A stretch of DNA of 64,000 bases. It comes from a gamma proteobacterium SCGC AAA076-P13 (lineage in GTDB: Bacteria > Pseudomonadota > Gammaproteobacteria > Magnimaribacterales > D2472). Positions 17,571-26,730 of this stretch are shown one piece after another (positions within the stretch are counted from its first letter, which is position 1; every line of letters begins with the position of its first letter). The notes beneath the pieces are model-generated. The model was not told the origin of the DNA. It saw nothing but the letters and a program-made list of their open reading frames with translations, and made no database searches. The stretch covers positions 1-64,000 of the forward strand of contig ARRA01000007.1 in the NCBI GenBank assembly GCA_000384935.1, in the 5' to 3' direction. The translations under genes and the position numbers were made by a program.

Positions 17571-20111
17571 ATGAAAAGAAGTATATTTATTTTAACTATT
17601 TTGCTCACTTCTGCCTGCAGTCAAGAAATAGCGCAATCAGAAAAATTACTTAATAGTTCTGTAGATTGGTCAAATGCGAATTCTTGCGCAGTGACTATAG
17701 ATGACAACATGATAAATAATTTATTAAAAAAAATGACCTTAGAACAGAAGGTTGGTCAAATAATAATGCCAGATATTGATGAAGTTAATCCAGCTGAAGC
17801 TAAAGCTTATCAGCTAGGTACATTTTTAAATGGCGGTGGGAAATTTCCTAACAAAAATAAGAATAGTTCTATTAATGATTGGAAAAAACTAAGTAAAGCC
17901 TATTATGATGCCTCTCCTGTTGTTGATGGGATAGTAATACCTATTTTATGGGGTACAGATGCAGTTCATGGCCATAACAATGTTATTGGGGCAACAATTT
18001 TCCCACATAATATAGGTCTGGGATCAACAATGAACCCTGATCTTATTAAAGATATTGGAGAGGCTGTAGCGAAAGAGGTTTTATCTACTGGCATACCCTG
18101 GACATTTGCTCCCACAATAGCAGTTCCACAAAATGATTTATGGGGAAGAACCTATGAAGGATATTCAGAAGATCCTGAGCTTGTAGCTCTTCTTGGGACG
18201 GCAATGATCAATGGACTTCAAGGAGAGGGAGAGGAATTTCTAGATTATCATCACGTTCTAGCAACTGCAAAACACTTCTTAGGAGATGGCGGCACAAAAA
18301 ATGGAGTAGACCAAGGCAATACCGTTATTAGCGAACAAAAACTAAAAGATATTCATGGTAAGCCATATTTTGATGCAATAAACTCATGCATTCAATCAAT
18401 TATGGCAAGTTTTAATTCATGGAATGGTCAGAAAGCCCATGGCAGTGAGTATCTATTAAATAATATCCTTCGCGATCAAATGGGGTTTAGGGGCCTTGTT
18501 GTTGGGGACTGGAATGGGCATGGACAAGTTCCTGGGTGCTCAAAAGAAAGCTGCCCAGAATCTTTCAATGCTGGGGTAGATATTTTTATGGCTCCTGATG
18601 AATGGAAACCTCTTTATGCAAACACCTTAAGGCAAGTCAGGGAAGGTACCATTTCAGAAGAAAGATTAGATCAAGCTGTTAAAAATATATTATCTGTGAA
18701 ATACCTCTTAGGTATGTTTGATGGAAGAAAACCCCATGAATATCCTTATAATTATATTGGTGTTTCAAGTCATAGGGATATAGCAAGGCAAGCAGTAAGA
18801 GAGTCAATTGTCCTGCTTAAAAACAATAACAAAACACTTCCAATATCTTCAAATAAGCATATTTTAGTTATTGGCCAATCAGCAAACAAGATCACAAAAC
18901 ATATGGGTGGCTGGACAATCACTTGGCAGGGCAGGGAAAATACTAACGATGAATTCCCAAACTCACTAAGCATTTTTGATGCAATTAAATTAAAAGCAGA
19001 GTCCATTGGAAGTACTGTAGAGTTTTCGAGCAATGCACTTTATAACAAAAAGCCAGATCTTGTTATATTTGTATATGGAGAAGATCCATATGCTGAAGGG
19101 GATGGTGATAGAAACAATCTGTTTTATCAAAACCAGGACAAATATTTTAAAAACTACATGGAACAGATTAATAACCAAAAAATTTCTTCAGTTTCTTTAT
19201 TTATTTCAGGCCGACCACTCATTATTAATGAGGAACTAAATTTATCAGATGCATTTGTGCAGCTATGGCTTCCAGGATCTGCAATAGAGGGAGTAACAGA
19301 TGTAATTTTTACTGATAAGGAAAATAATATATCTCATGACTTTAAGGGAAGGCTATCTTATTCTTGGCCTAAAATTTCATCTCAATATGAGCTAAATTTT
19401 GGAGATGAAGACTATGACCCATTATTTGAATATAAGTATGGCCTTACTTATAAAGATAATACATTTATAGATACAATTAATATCGAAGGTGCTATTCCAG
19501 CTGCCCCCGAGATAACTTTGTTTGTTGGTTCTGCGTACCCATCATACAGAGAAGTAATATCTTATTTTGATGCTAATAAAAATGAAAACATGTATGAAGG
19601 GATTAGCTCTGACATATTTGAACATTTAAAATCAGGTATTACTATTAGCAAATTTGATTTTAAAAAACAGGATGATGCAAAGACAATTGATTTTGGTAAT
19701 AAAGATATATTTAAAAGCTGGCAAATAGCTAGTGGATCAAGCGAAGATTTAACCTACATGAACCAAGGCGCAATTCAACTTGTCATTAGACCAAAAAAAA
19801 TAGCTAATCAAAAAATTAGCTTCAATATTGGCTGCTCTAAATCGCAGGAAACTATTGATAAAACTAACTCTAGTATTTGTTATCAGTCCTTTGATTTATC
19901 AAACAATCTTAATAGTAACACCTTAAATACATGGCAAGTTATTGAGATACCTCTTGCATGTTTGCAAGTGGATAACTTTGATATTACTTCAATTACGTCT
20001 AGAGCATCAATAGCAACCCAAGGAAATTGGGTAGTTGATGTTCACTCATTGAAATACATAAATAACAAAGGCTACAATGCTTGCAAAATAACATCAGAAA
20101 ATTATGAGTAA
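17571..20111 (+). CDS. GH3 exo-beta-glucosidase lipoprotein (ExoP-like)
   Basis: This glycoside hydrolase family 3 enzyme should release glucose from beta-1,3/1,4-glucan oligosaccharides. The N-terminus is a lipoprotein signal with C16 in LLTSAC. The GH3 N-terminal barrel contains WGTDAVHGHNNV, KHFLGDGGT and the catalytic nucleophile D313 in GLVVGDWNGHG. The second GH3 domain follows (SIVLLKNN, LVIFVYGEDPYAEGDGD). The last ~180 residues form an extra galactose-binding-like domain, the layout of marine ExoP enzymes of about 840 aa, and this one is 846. Location is probably the periplasm or outer membrane. It starts 11 bp after the symporter and overlaps glucokinase by 8 bp. Confidence 0.92.
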   Translation: MKRSIFILTILLTSACSQEIAQSEKLLNSSVDWSNANSCAVTIDDNMINNLLKKMTLEQKVGQIIMPDIDEVNPAEAKAYQLGTFLNGGGKFPNKNKNSSINDWKKLSKAYYDASPVVDGIVIPILWGTDAVHGHNNVIGATIFPHNIGLGSTMNPDLIKDIGEAVAKEVLSTGIPWTFAPTIAVPQNDLWGRTYEGYSEDPELVALLGTAMINGLQGEGEEFLDYHHVLATAKHFLGDGGTKNGVDQGNTVISEQKLKDIHGKPYFDAINSCIQSIMASFNSWNGQKAHGSEYLLNNILRDQMGFRGLVVGDWNGHGQVPGCSKESCPESFNAGVDIFMAPDEWKPLYANTLRQVREGTISEERLDQAVKNILSVKYLLGMFDGRKPHEYPYNYIGVSSHRDIARQAVRESIVLLKNNNKTLPISSNKHILVIGQSANKITKHMGGWTITWQGRENTNDEFPNSLSIFDAIKLKAESIGSTVEFSSNALYNKKPDLVIFVYGEDPYAEGDGDRNNLFYQNQDKYFKNYMEQINNQKISSVSLFISGRPLIINEELNLSDAFVQLWLPGSAIEGVTDVIFTDKENNISHDFKGRLSYSWPKISSQYELNFGDEDYDPLFEYKYGLTYKDNTFIDTINIEGAIPAAPEITLFVGSAYPSYREVISYFDANKNENMYEGISSDIFEHLKSGITISKFDFKKQDDAKTIDFGNKDIFKSWQIASGSSEDLTYMNQGAIQLVIRPKKIANQKISFNIGCSKSQETIDKTNSSICYQSFDLSNNLNSNTLNTWQVIEIPLACLQVDNFDITSITSRASIATQGNWVVDVHSLKYINNKGYNACKITSENYE

Positions 20112-21021
20112 AGTACTATTAATCGACATTGGTGGAACAAACTTACGATATGCTTATTCTGACGGCGATCTATCTTCACTTAATGATACAAATAAAATTA
20201 AACTTTCTTGTATTAAAGGGTTTAATGATATTTTAAAAAATCTTACTGAAGGTGAAGACGTTGATAGCTTAGTTATATCTGTTGCTGGACCAAAAATTAA
20301 TGGCTCAATTACTATGACTAATAGAGATTTCTCTATCAACGAGAAAGATATACAAGACTCATTTAATTTTAAAACATGTTATTTACTGAATGATTGGGAG
20401 TCTATTGGGCATAGCCTGGCAGCTTTTGATGAAAGGGATATATCTCTAATAAAAGATGGCACTGAGTTTAATGGTAATAGTTTTTTTATTGGTCCAGGCA
20501 CTGGCCTTGGTGCCGCATTACTAATTGGTGATGACAAAGTTACTCCAACTGAAATTGGAAATACTACTGGCCTCACAAAGGCACTTTTAAAAAACTATTC
20601 TATTAACAATGATGATCATTTTAGAACACTCGAAGATGTATTGTCTGGTAAGGCTATTTCTAGAATTTATGAATACAAGACAGGAGTTATAATGACCTCT
20701 GAAGATATAGTTGCTCGTTATGGCTCTGATGATGATATGGCCAATCTTGTTATAGATGGGTTTATTAAATCTTTAGCTGAGACAATTTCAGATATGGCAT
20801 TAACTTTTATATCAGGTCGAGGCGTTTATATTGCAGGCGGTCTTATAAGATCAATTTTTAAAATTATGGATAAAGATAAGTTCATTGAATATTTTTATGG
20901 TGATAAAAAACTAGTACATCTGCAAATTCTTGAGATGATTAAGATTGGCGTTGTAAAAAAAGAACACGCCTGTCTTCACGGCAATCTTAACTTTTATAAA
21001 AAAATAATTAATAAGGCATAA
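20104..21021 (+). CDS. glk: Glucokinase
   Basis: It phosphorylates glucose to glucose 6-phosphate with ATP. The ATP-binding phosphate-1 motif is LLIDIGGTNLRYAY at the N-terminus. LLNDWESIGHSL contains the usual catalytic Asp (xNDWxA region), FFIGPGTGLGAALLIGD is the family signature, and GVYIAGGLI lies near the C-terminus. Length (305 aa) fits the E. coli-type Glk family (about 320). It overlaps the GH3 gene by 8 bp, coupling glucose release or import with its phosphorylation before Zwf. Confidence 0.93.
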   Translation: MSKVLLIDIGGTNLRYAYSDGDLSSLNDTNKIKLSCIKGFNDILKNLTEGEDVDSLVISVAGPKINGSITMTNRDFSINEKDIQDSFNFKTCYLLNDWESIGHSLAAFDERDISLIKDGTEFNGNSFFIGPGTGLGAALLIGDDKVTPTEIGNTTGLTKALLKNYSINNDDHFRTLEDVLSGKAISRIYEYKTGVIMTSEDIVARYGSDDDMANLVIDGFIKSLAETISDMALTFISGRGVYIAGGLIRSIFKIMDKDKFIEYFYGDKKLVHLQILEMIKIGVVKKEHACLHGNLNFYKKIINKA

Positions 21022-21027
21022 CAAATT

Positions 21028-24000
21028 ATGACAAACCGAAAAGATCTGTATCTTGGGGATAGCTTAATAAATGCATCTGAATTAACTATCGAAGGAAAAG
21101 AGGTTGTTATAAATGACGAGAACTTCTATAAGATTTCAAACGTCAATAAGATGAGACCATTTTTTATGAGCATTGTTAGTGCTTATGATCATTGGCTTTT
21201 CATTTCATCAACAGGTGCTCTTAGTGCCGGAAGAAAAGACAGTAATAATGCATTATTTCCCTATTACACTGATGATAAAATTACTGAATCTTATGAGATA
21301 ACAGGAAGTAAATCTATATTTCATGTGCACAAAGGAAATAAGGATTATCTTTGGGAGCCTTTTACAAAAACCTCTGATTTTGTATATCAAAATAATCGAA
21401 ACCTCTATAAAAACTTAAGAGGTAATAAAATAATTTTTGAAGAGATTAATAATGATCTAGGTATTAAGTTTTCATATCAATGGACGACATGTGACAAATA
21501 TGGTTTTATAAAAACATCTTCGATAAAAAACCTAAATAACGAAGATATTTCAGTTACATTGCTTGACGGCATCCAGAATATTTTACCTTGGGGTCTTGAT
21601 GAGGGCATTCAAAGCAATACAAGTAATCTAGCTGACGCTTATAAAAGAAATGAGTTAGATAGAAATTCAAAAATTGGTATTTTTGCTCTTAGTGCAACTA
21701 TTGTTGATAGGGCTGAGCCAAGCGAGGCTTTAAAATCAAATGTAGTTTTTCATCTTGGCCTTAAAGAAAATAAAATACTTTTATCATCTCTTCAGTTAGA
21801 TAAATTTAGAAAAGGTTTCAATGTAGATGAGGAGACTGATGTAAAAGCTGAAAAGGGTGCTTATTTTATTCATTCATTTTTAACTTTAAAAAGTGGACAG
21901 AAAGAAGATTGGGTACTTGCGGCTGATATTAGTAAATCTTCTTCAGATATTTTAAAACTAAAAAATGATTTATCTGTAAGCAAAAATATAATCAAAGATA
22001 TTAATCAAGAAATTCTTAAATCATCTAATGAGCTCTATAAACTTGTGGGTTCTTCTGATGGTATTCAACTCTCAAATGATAGAAGAAGAAATATTAGGCA
22101 TTTCGCTAATACCTTATTTAATATCATGAGAGGCGGAATATTTGATAAAGACTACATTGTAGAAAAGTCTGACTTTATACAATATATAACTCGTGCCAAT
22201 AAAAATTGTTTAAATCAAATGAAAACAACTTTTTTAGAGTGGCCTGATCATTTTGATCTTACATTTTTAAGAAATACTATTGATCAAAGCAACTCTCAAG
22301 ATTATAAAAGGCTTGCTACAGAGTACTTACCAATTAAGTTCAGCAGAAGGCATGGTGATCCAAGTCGACCATGGAATAAATTTTCTATTAACACAAGAGA
22401 TGATATTACAGGCGAAAAGGTTTTAGATTATCAAGGCAATTGGAGAGATATTTTTCAGAACTGGGAAGCATTAGCTTATTCATATCCTCAGTTTATTGAT
22501 GGCATGATATATCGATTTTTAAATGCATCTACTTTTGATGGATATAATCCATATAGATTAACTAAAGATGGCTTTGATTGGGAAACAATAGAAGCTGATA
22601 ATCCATGGTCTTATATAGGTTATTGGGGTGATCATCAAATAATATATCTTCTAAAATTTTTAGAATTTTCTGAAAAATATTTTCCTCAAAGACTAAACTC
22701 CTTTCTTCAGAAAAATGAATTTGTATATGCTAATGTCCCATATGCTATCAAGGATTATAAATCTATTTATAAAGACCCTAAAAATACAATAGATTTTAAT
22801 TTTGATTTATCGGAAAAAATTGAATTAGACAGAGAGAAAGAGGGTGCGGATGGAGCAATATTAAAGAACTATCAAGGGTCAAAACATCAAGTAAATTTCT
22901 TTGAAAAAATATTAACTACAATTTTAGCTAAACTTTCGAACTTTATTCCTGATGCTGGCATCTGGATGAATACACAAAGACCAGAATGGAATGATGCAAA
23001 TAATGCTTTAGTTGGAAATGGGGTTTCAATGGTAACTCTCTTCTATTTAAGACGCTTTTTAAGTTTTTTTATTACTATTCTTAAAAATGATAATGCGCCA
23101 TCATTTGAAATCTCTACTGAATTATTCCATTTCTTTGAAAAACTCAACTCATCCTTCACCAAACTAACATCAAGTTTATCTGGTAAAGCTCGTAAGAATT
23201 TTGTTGATGAAATTGGAGAAAGTGCTGCTGAGTACAGAGATAGGATTTACACATCTAATTTTTCAGGATTTAAAGAGCATTTAGACAGAGATAAGGTAAT
23301 TAATTTTCTTGAAATGGTGCAACAAGCTTTAGAAGAAACAATTGATACCAATAAAAGAAAAGATGGTTTATATAATGCATATAATCTTGTAAGCCTGGGT
23401 ATTAATGAAATCGCTATTGATAGACTTCCTGAGATGCTTGAAGGTCAGGTTGGAGTCTTGAGTTCAGGCTACCTTTCTGAAGAAGAAAGTTTAGCAGTAT
23501 TAGACAGCCTAAAAAGCAGTTCTTTGTTTTGGGATGAGCAATACAGCTATATTCTCTACCCAAATAAGAATTTGCATGGCTTTTTAGATAAAAACATTAT
23601 TCCTGAAATTGAATTTAATAAATCATCTCTTTTGCCTTTATTGGTTAAAGATGGCAATCAATTGATTGTAATAAAAGATATTTATAATAAATATCACTTT
23701 AATAGTTCATTTCATAATGCTAGCTGCTTAATTAGAGAGTTAGACAATTTACCATCGAAATATAGCGAGCTTGCAAGAGAAGAAAAGAATTTAATATTAG
23801 ATATTTTTGAAGTTGTATTTGATCATAAATCCTTTACGGGTAGGTCTGGTACCTTTTATGGTTATGAGGGTCTGGGTTCCATTTATTGGCATATGGTATC
23901 AAAATTATTATTAGCCTCAGCAGAAGTTACACAAAGTTCTATTGATAAAAATATTGATCCAAAAACAATAGGGAGATTGTTTGATCATTATTTTGAAATA

Positions 24001-24474
24001 AATGAAGGCATAGGTGTTAACAAATCTCCAGAATTATATGGGGCATTTCCAACTGATCCTTATTCTCATACCCCAAGAGGTAGAGGTGTTCAGCAGCCAG
24101 GAATGACAGGACAAGTTAAAGAAGATGTGATTAGCAGATTTTATGAATTAGGTTTTTTTGTTGCGAATGGAAAGATTAGCTTTGAACCCACTTTGTTACG
24201 CAAAAATGAATTTATGGCTGAAGAAAAATCCTTCAAATTTGTTAACTTAAGCAATGAAATTGAATATATGCCTATTAGATCAAATTCGTTAGCCTATACA
24301 ATTTGCCAAGTGCCAGTTATCTATAGCTTGTCAGACAAGGAAGACATAACAGTTATTACCATGGATGGTTCTCAAGAAACTATTAATGGTCATCAGCTAA
24401 ACTTTGAAACCTCACAAAACATATTTAACAGAACAAACTTAATAAAGGCGTTGCATGTAAGCATTAAAAAATGA
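21028..24474 (+). CDS. Probable beta-1,3-glucan phosphorylase, GH149-like
   Basis: This is a very large cytoplasmic protein (1148 aa, no signal peptide). GH149 beta-1,3-glucan phosphorylases are of this size and use phosphate to release glucose 1-phosphate from laminari-oligosaccharides. The key segment is TQRPEWNDANNALVGNG with D656, placed like the catalytic Asp in the WND motif of GH94-related phosphorylases. WSYIGYWGDHQIIYL and the C-terminal FPTDPYSHTPRGRGVQQPG are also distinctive. The GH149 assignment is from recall of motifs and size, not from a search; GH94 or GH161 are alternatives in the same clan. It lies 6 bp after glk and overlaps the following GH17 by 4 bp. No phosphoglucomutase gene for the product is in the window. 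Confidence 0.72.
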   Translation: MTNRKDLYLGDSLINASELTIEGKEVVINDENFYKISNVNKMRPFFMSIVSAYDHWLFISSTGALSAGRKDSNNALFPYYTDDKITESYEITGSKSIFHVHKGNKDYLWEPFTKTSDFVYQNNRNLYKNLRGNKIIFEEINNDLGIKFSYQWTTCDKYGFIKTSSIKNLNNEDISVTLLDGIQNILPWGLDEGIQSNTSNLADAYKRNELDRNSKIGIFALSATIVDRAEPSEALKSNVVFHLGLKENKILLSSLQLDKFRKGFNVDEETDVKAEKGAYFIHSFLTLKSGQKEDWVLAADISKSSSDILKLKNDLSVSKNIIKDINQEILKSSNELYKLVGSSDGIQLSNDRRRNIRHFANTLFNIMRGGIFDKDYIVEKSDFIQYITRANKNCLNQMKTTFLEWPDHFDLTFLRNTIDQSNSQDYKRLATEYLPIKFSRRHGDPSRPWNKFSINTRDDITGEKVLDYQGNWRDIFQNWEALAYSYPQFIDGMIYRFLNASTFDGYNPYRLTKDGFDWETIEADNPWSYIGYWGDHQIIYLLKFLEFSEKYFPQRLNSFLQKNEFVYANVPYAIKDYKSIYKDPKNTIDFNFDLSEKIELDREKEGADGAILKNYQGSKHQVNFFEKILTTILAKLSNFIPDAGIWMNTQRPEWNDANNALVGNGVSMVTLFYLRRFLSFFITILKNDNAPSFEISTELFHFFEKLNSSFTKLTSSLSGKARKNFVDEIGESAAEYRDRIYTSNFSGFKEHLDRDKVINFLEMVQQALEETIDTNKRKDGLYNAYNLVSLGINEIAIDRLPEMLEGQVGVLSSGYLSEEESLAVLDSLKSSSLFWDEQYSYILYPNKNLHGFLDKNIIPEIEFNKSSLLPLLVKDGNQLIVIKDIYNKYHFNSSFHNASCLIRELDNLPSKYSELAREEKNLILDIFEVVFDHKSFTGRSGTFYGYEGLGSIYWHMVSKLLLASAEVTQSSIDKNIDPKTIGRLFDHYFEINEGIGVNKSPELYGAFPTDPYSHTPRGRGVQQPGMTGQVKEDVISRFYELGFFVANGKISFEPTLLRKNEFMAEEKSFKFVNLSNEIEYMPIRSNSLAYTICQVPVIYSLSDKEDITVITMDGSQETINGHQLNFETSQNIFNRTNLIKALHVSIKK

Positions 24475-25706
24475 AGAATTTATTTATTATTTCTTTTTTT
24501 TTAATAGCTTTATGTAGCAAATCTGGAGACTTGGTTATGAGCAAGAACGCAAAAGATATTATCGGTAATAATAGTTATCCTGCGATATCTTATGGAGGTT
24601 ATAGAGGAAAATCTCGAGAGATCCAACCTTCAATTGAGGATATTAAAGAAGACCTTAAGATAATGTTTGCTCAAGGTTTTAGGATCATTAGAACATATGA
24701 CCTTCATCATCCTTTTGCTGAAAATACGCTCAAAGCTATAAGTGAACTTAAGAACTCAGACCCAGATTTTGAAATGTATGTGATGCTAGGTGCATGGATT
24801 CAGTGCAAGGATGCATTTAAAGATGTACCAATCCATAATGAAGAAGATTTAGAGGGTAATAAAGTTGAAATAGCAGAGGCTGTTAGATTGGCTCAAGATT
24901 ATCAAGATATCGTAAAAGTCATTGCTGTTGGTAATGAAGCTATGGTGCATTGGGCAACAAGTTATCATTTAGAACCAAAATATATTTTAAAATGGGTAAA
25001 GCATCTTCAAGATCTCAAAATTAATGGAACTATTAATAATAATATATATATAACAAGTTCTGATAATTTTGCATCTTGGGGCGGTGGTTCAGAGGAATAT
25101 CATAATGACGACCTAGATGAATTAATAAAGTCTGTTGATTATGTATCTATGCATACCTATGCATTCCATGATACTTATTACAATCCAGTTTTTTGGAATC
25201 AGTCTGAAAATTCAGAAGATTTAAGTAAAAAAGATATTATTAAAAAAGCCATACAAAACGCTATTGAGTACGAGCTTAGTCAATTCAATAGTGTTCAAGA
25301 ATATGTTCATGGTATTGATTTATCAAAGCAAGTTCATATTGGAGAAACAGGATGGTCAAGTGTAGCTTCAGATCTATATGGTTATGGTGGTACGGAAGCG
25401 GCAGATGAATATAAGCTGGGACTATACTATGAGATGATTACCGATGTGTGTGTAGCTAAATCAATTTCTTGTTTTTATTTCTCTGCATTTGATGAGCCAT
25501 GGAAAGATTCACAAAATGAAAATGGCTCTGAAAATCACTTTGGACTTTTTACTGTTTATGGCGAAGCAAAATATCCATTATGGAAAAAAGTAGATCAAAA
25601 TGTATTTGATGGATTGTCTAGAGGAGGCAACCCTATTAAAAAAACTTTTAATGGCGATTTTGATGCTTTATTAGAGACTTCAAACTTACCTCCAATTAAT
25701 AAATAA
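24471..25706 (+). CDS. GH17 endo-beta-1,3-glucanase, exported
   Basis: This family 17 glucanase should cut internal bonds of beta-1,3-glucan such as laminarin. The acid/base residue is E156 in IAVGNEAMVHW and the nucleophile is E292 in HIGETGWSS, the two GH17 hallmarks in the right order. The N-terminus (MKNLFIISFFLIALC) is a hydrophobic export signal. The cysteine at 15 does not make a standard lipobox because Leu precedes it, so type I cleavage or membrane anchoring are both open. Length is 411 aa. It overlaps the phosphorylase gene by 4 bp (ATGA) and is 2 bp from the next hydrolase. Confidence 0.9.
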   Translation: MKNLFIISFFLIALCSKSGDLVMSKNAKDIIGNNSYPAISYGGYRGKSREIQPSIEDIKEDLKIMFAQGFRIIRTYDLHHPFAENTLKAISELKNSDPDFEMYVMLGAWIQCKDAFKDVPIHNEEDLEGNKVEIAEAVRLAQDYQDIVKVIAVGNEAMVHWATSYHLEPKYILKWVKHLQDLKINGTINNNIYITSSDNFASWGGGSEEYHNDDLDELIKSVDYVSMHTYAFHDTYYNPVFWNQSENSEDLSKKDIIKKAIQNAIEYELSQFNSVQEYVHGIDLSKQVHIGETGWSSVASDLYGYGGTEAADEYKLGLYYEMITDVCVAKSISCFYFSAFDEPWKDSQNENGSENHFGLFTVYGEAKYPLWKKVDQNVFDGLSRGGNPIKKTFNGDFDALLETSNLPPINK

Positions 25707-25708
25707 TT

Positions 25709-26704
25709 ATGAAAATTTTTTTGCAATTTCTTTTTTTAATATTTGTAGTTTCAGCACATTCTATTGAAGTTACGATCTCTAACAATACTTTGCTTGTAAA
25801 TAACAACCCATTTTATATGAAGGGGATTTGTTATCATCCAGTTGAAATTGGAAAAACAAAAAGAAACTTTATAAATTTGGAAGAAGATTTATTACTCATG
25901 CAAGAGGCTGGTATAAATACTGTTAGAGTCTATGAGCCTATTGATGATATAGCAGTATTAGATCAATTTAAAAAAGCTGGAATTAAGGTTGTTATTAGTT
26001 TTGGATATAATCAACAAGGTAAATTCGATATCGTTTCAGGTACTTTTATTAACTACATCAGAAAATATAAAAATCATGATGCAATTTTAATGTGGGAGCT
26101 TGGAAATGAATATAACTATAATCCACAATGGTTTGGTGGGGATATAAATAATTGGTATAAATCCATGGAACTTGTTTCTCAGATTATACAAATAGAAGAT
26201 CCAAGTAGGCTGGTTTCTTCTGCACATGGTGATCTGCCAAGTAAAGATGCTCTTAAAATAGCTTCTAGTATCAATATTTGGGGTATGAATGTTTATAGAT
26301 GGGATGAGCCGGCATCTATATTTGAAGAGTGGAAAAAACTTAGTAAAAAACCTATGTATTTTGCTGAGATTGGAGCTGATAGTTTCATGACAAAATCAAC
26401 ATCTAAATACGATAAAGGCGAAAATCAACAAGCTCAAGCTGACGCTAATAAAAAAATTATCAGCGAGGTATTAAATAATTCAGATAAAAATGTTGGCTCT
26501 TTTGTTTTTCAGTTCACAGACGGTTTATGGAAAGCAGGAAATCCAAGTGAACAAGATACCGGTGGATCAGCTCCAAATAGCGATGGAACACCATATGACG
26601 GCACTGCAAATGAAGAGTACTGGGGCATAGTAGATATAAATAGAAATAAAAAAATAACTTTTGATGTAATAAAAAATTCTTATACAAATTTTGAAGTTAA
26701 TTAA
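25709..26704 (+). CDS. Secreted clan GH-A glycoside hydrolase, probable beta-glucanase
   Basis: This 331-residue protein has a signal peptide (cleavage near VSAHS/IE) and a TIM-barrel glycosidase sequence. FYMKGICYHPVEIG and AGINTVRVYEPIDD resemble GH2 C-terminal, GH5 and GH72 barrels. Likely catalytic glutamates are E134 in WELGNEYN and E220 in YFAEIGADSF. The exact CAZy family could not be fixed by eye. Its place between a GH17 and a sugar transporter suggests action on beta-1,3-glucan or its branches. The C-terminal part has a low-complexity stretch (EQDTGGSAPNSDGTPYDGT), perhaps a metal or substrate loop. It follows the GH17 stop by 2 bp. Confidence 0.75.
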   Translation: MKIFLQFLFLIFVVSAHSIEVTISNNTLLVNNNPFYMKGICYHPVEIGKTKRNFINLEEDLLLMQEAGINTVRVYEPIDDIAVLDQFKKAGIKVVISFGYNQQGKFDIVSGTFINYIRKYKNHDAILMWELGNEYNYNPQWFGGDINNWYKSMELVSQIIQIEDPSRLVSSAHGDLPSKDALKIASSINIWGMNVYRWDEPASIFEEWKKLSKKPMYFAEIGADSFMTKSTSKYDKGENQQAQADANKKIISEVLNNSDKNVGSFVFQFTDGLWKAGNPSEQDTGGSAPNSDGTPYDGTANEEYWGIVDINRNKKITFDVIKNSYTNFEVN

Positions 26705-26730
26705 CTATATGAATCCAGGGGGGACTTCAT

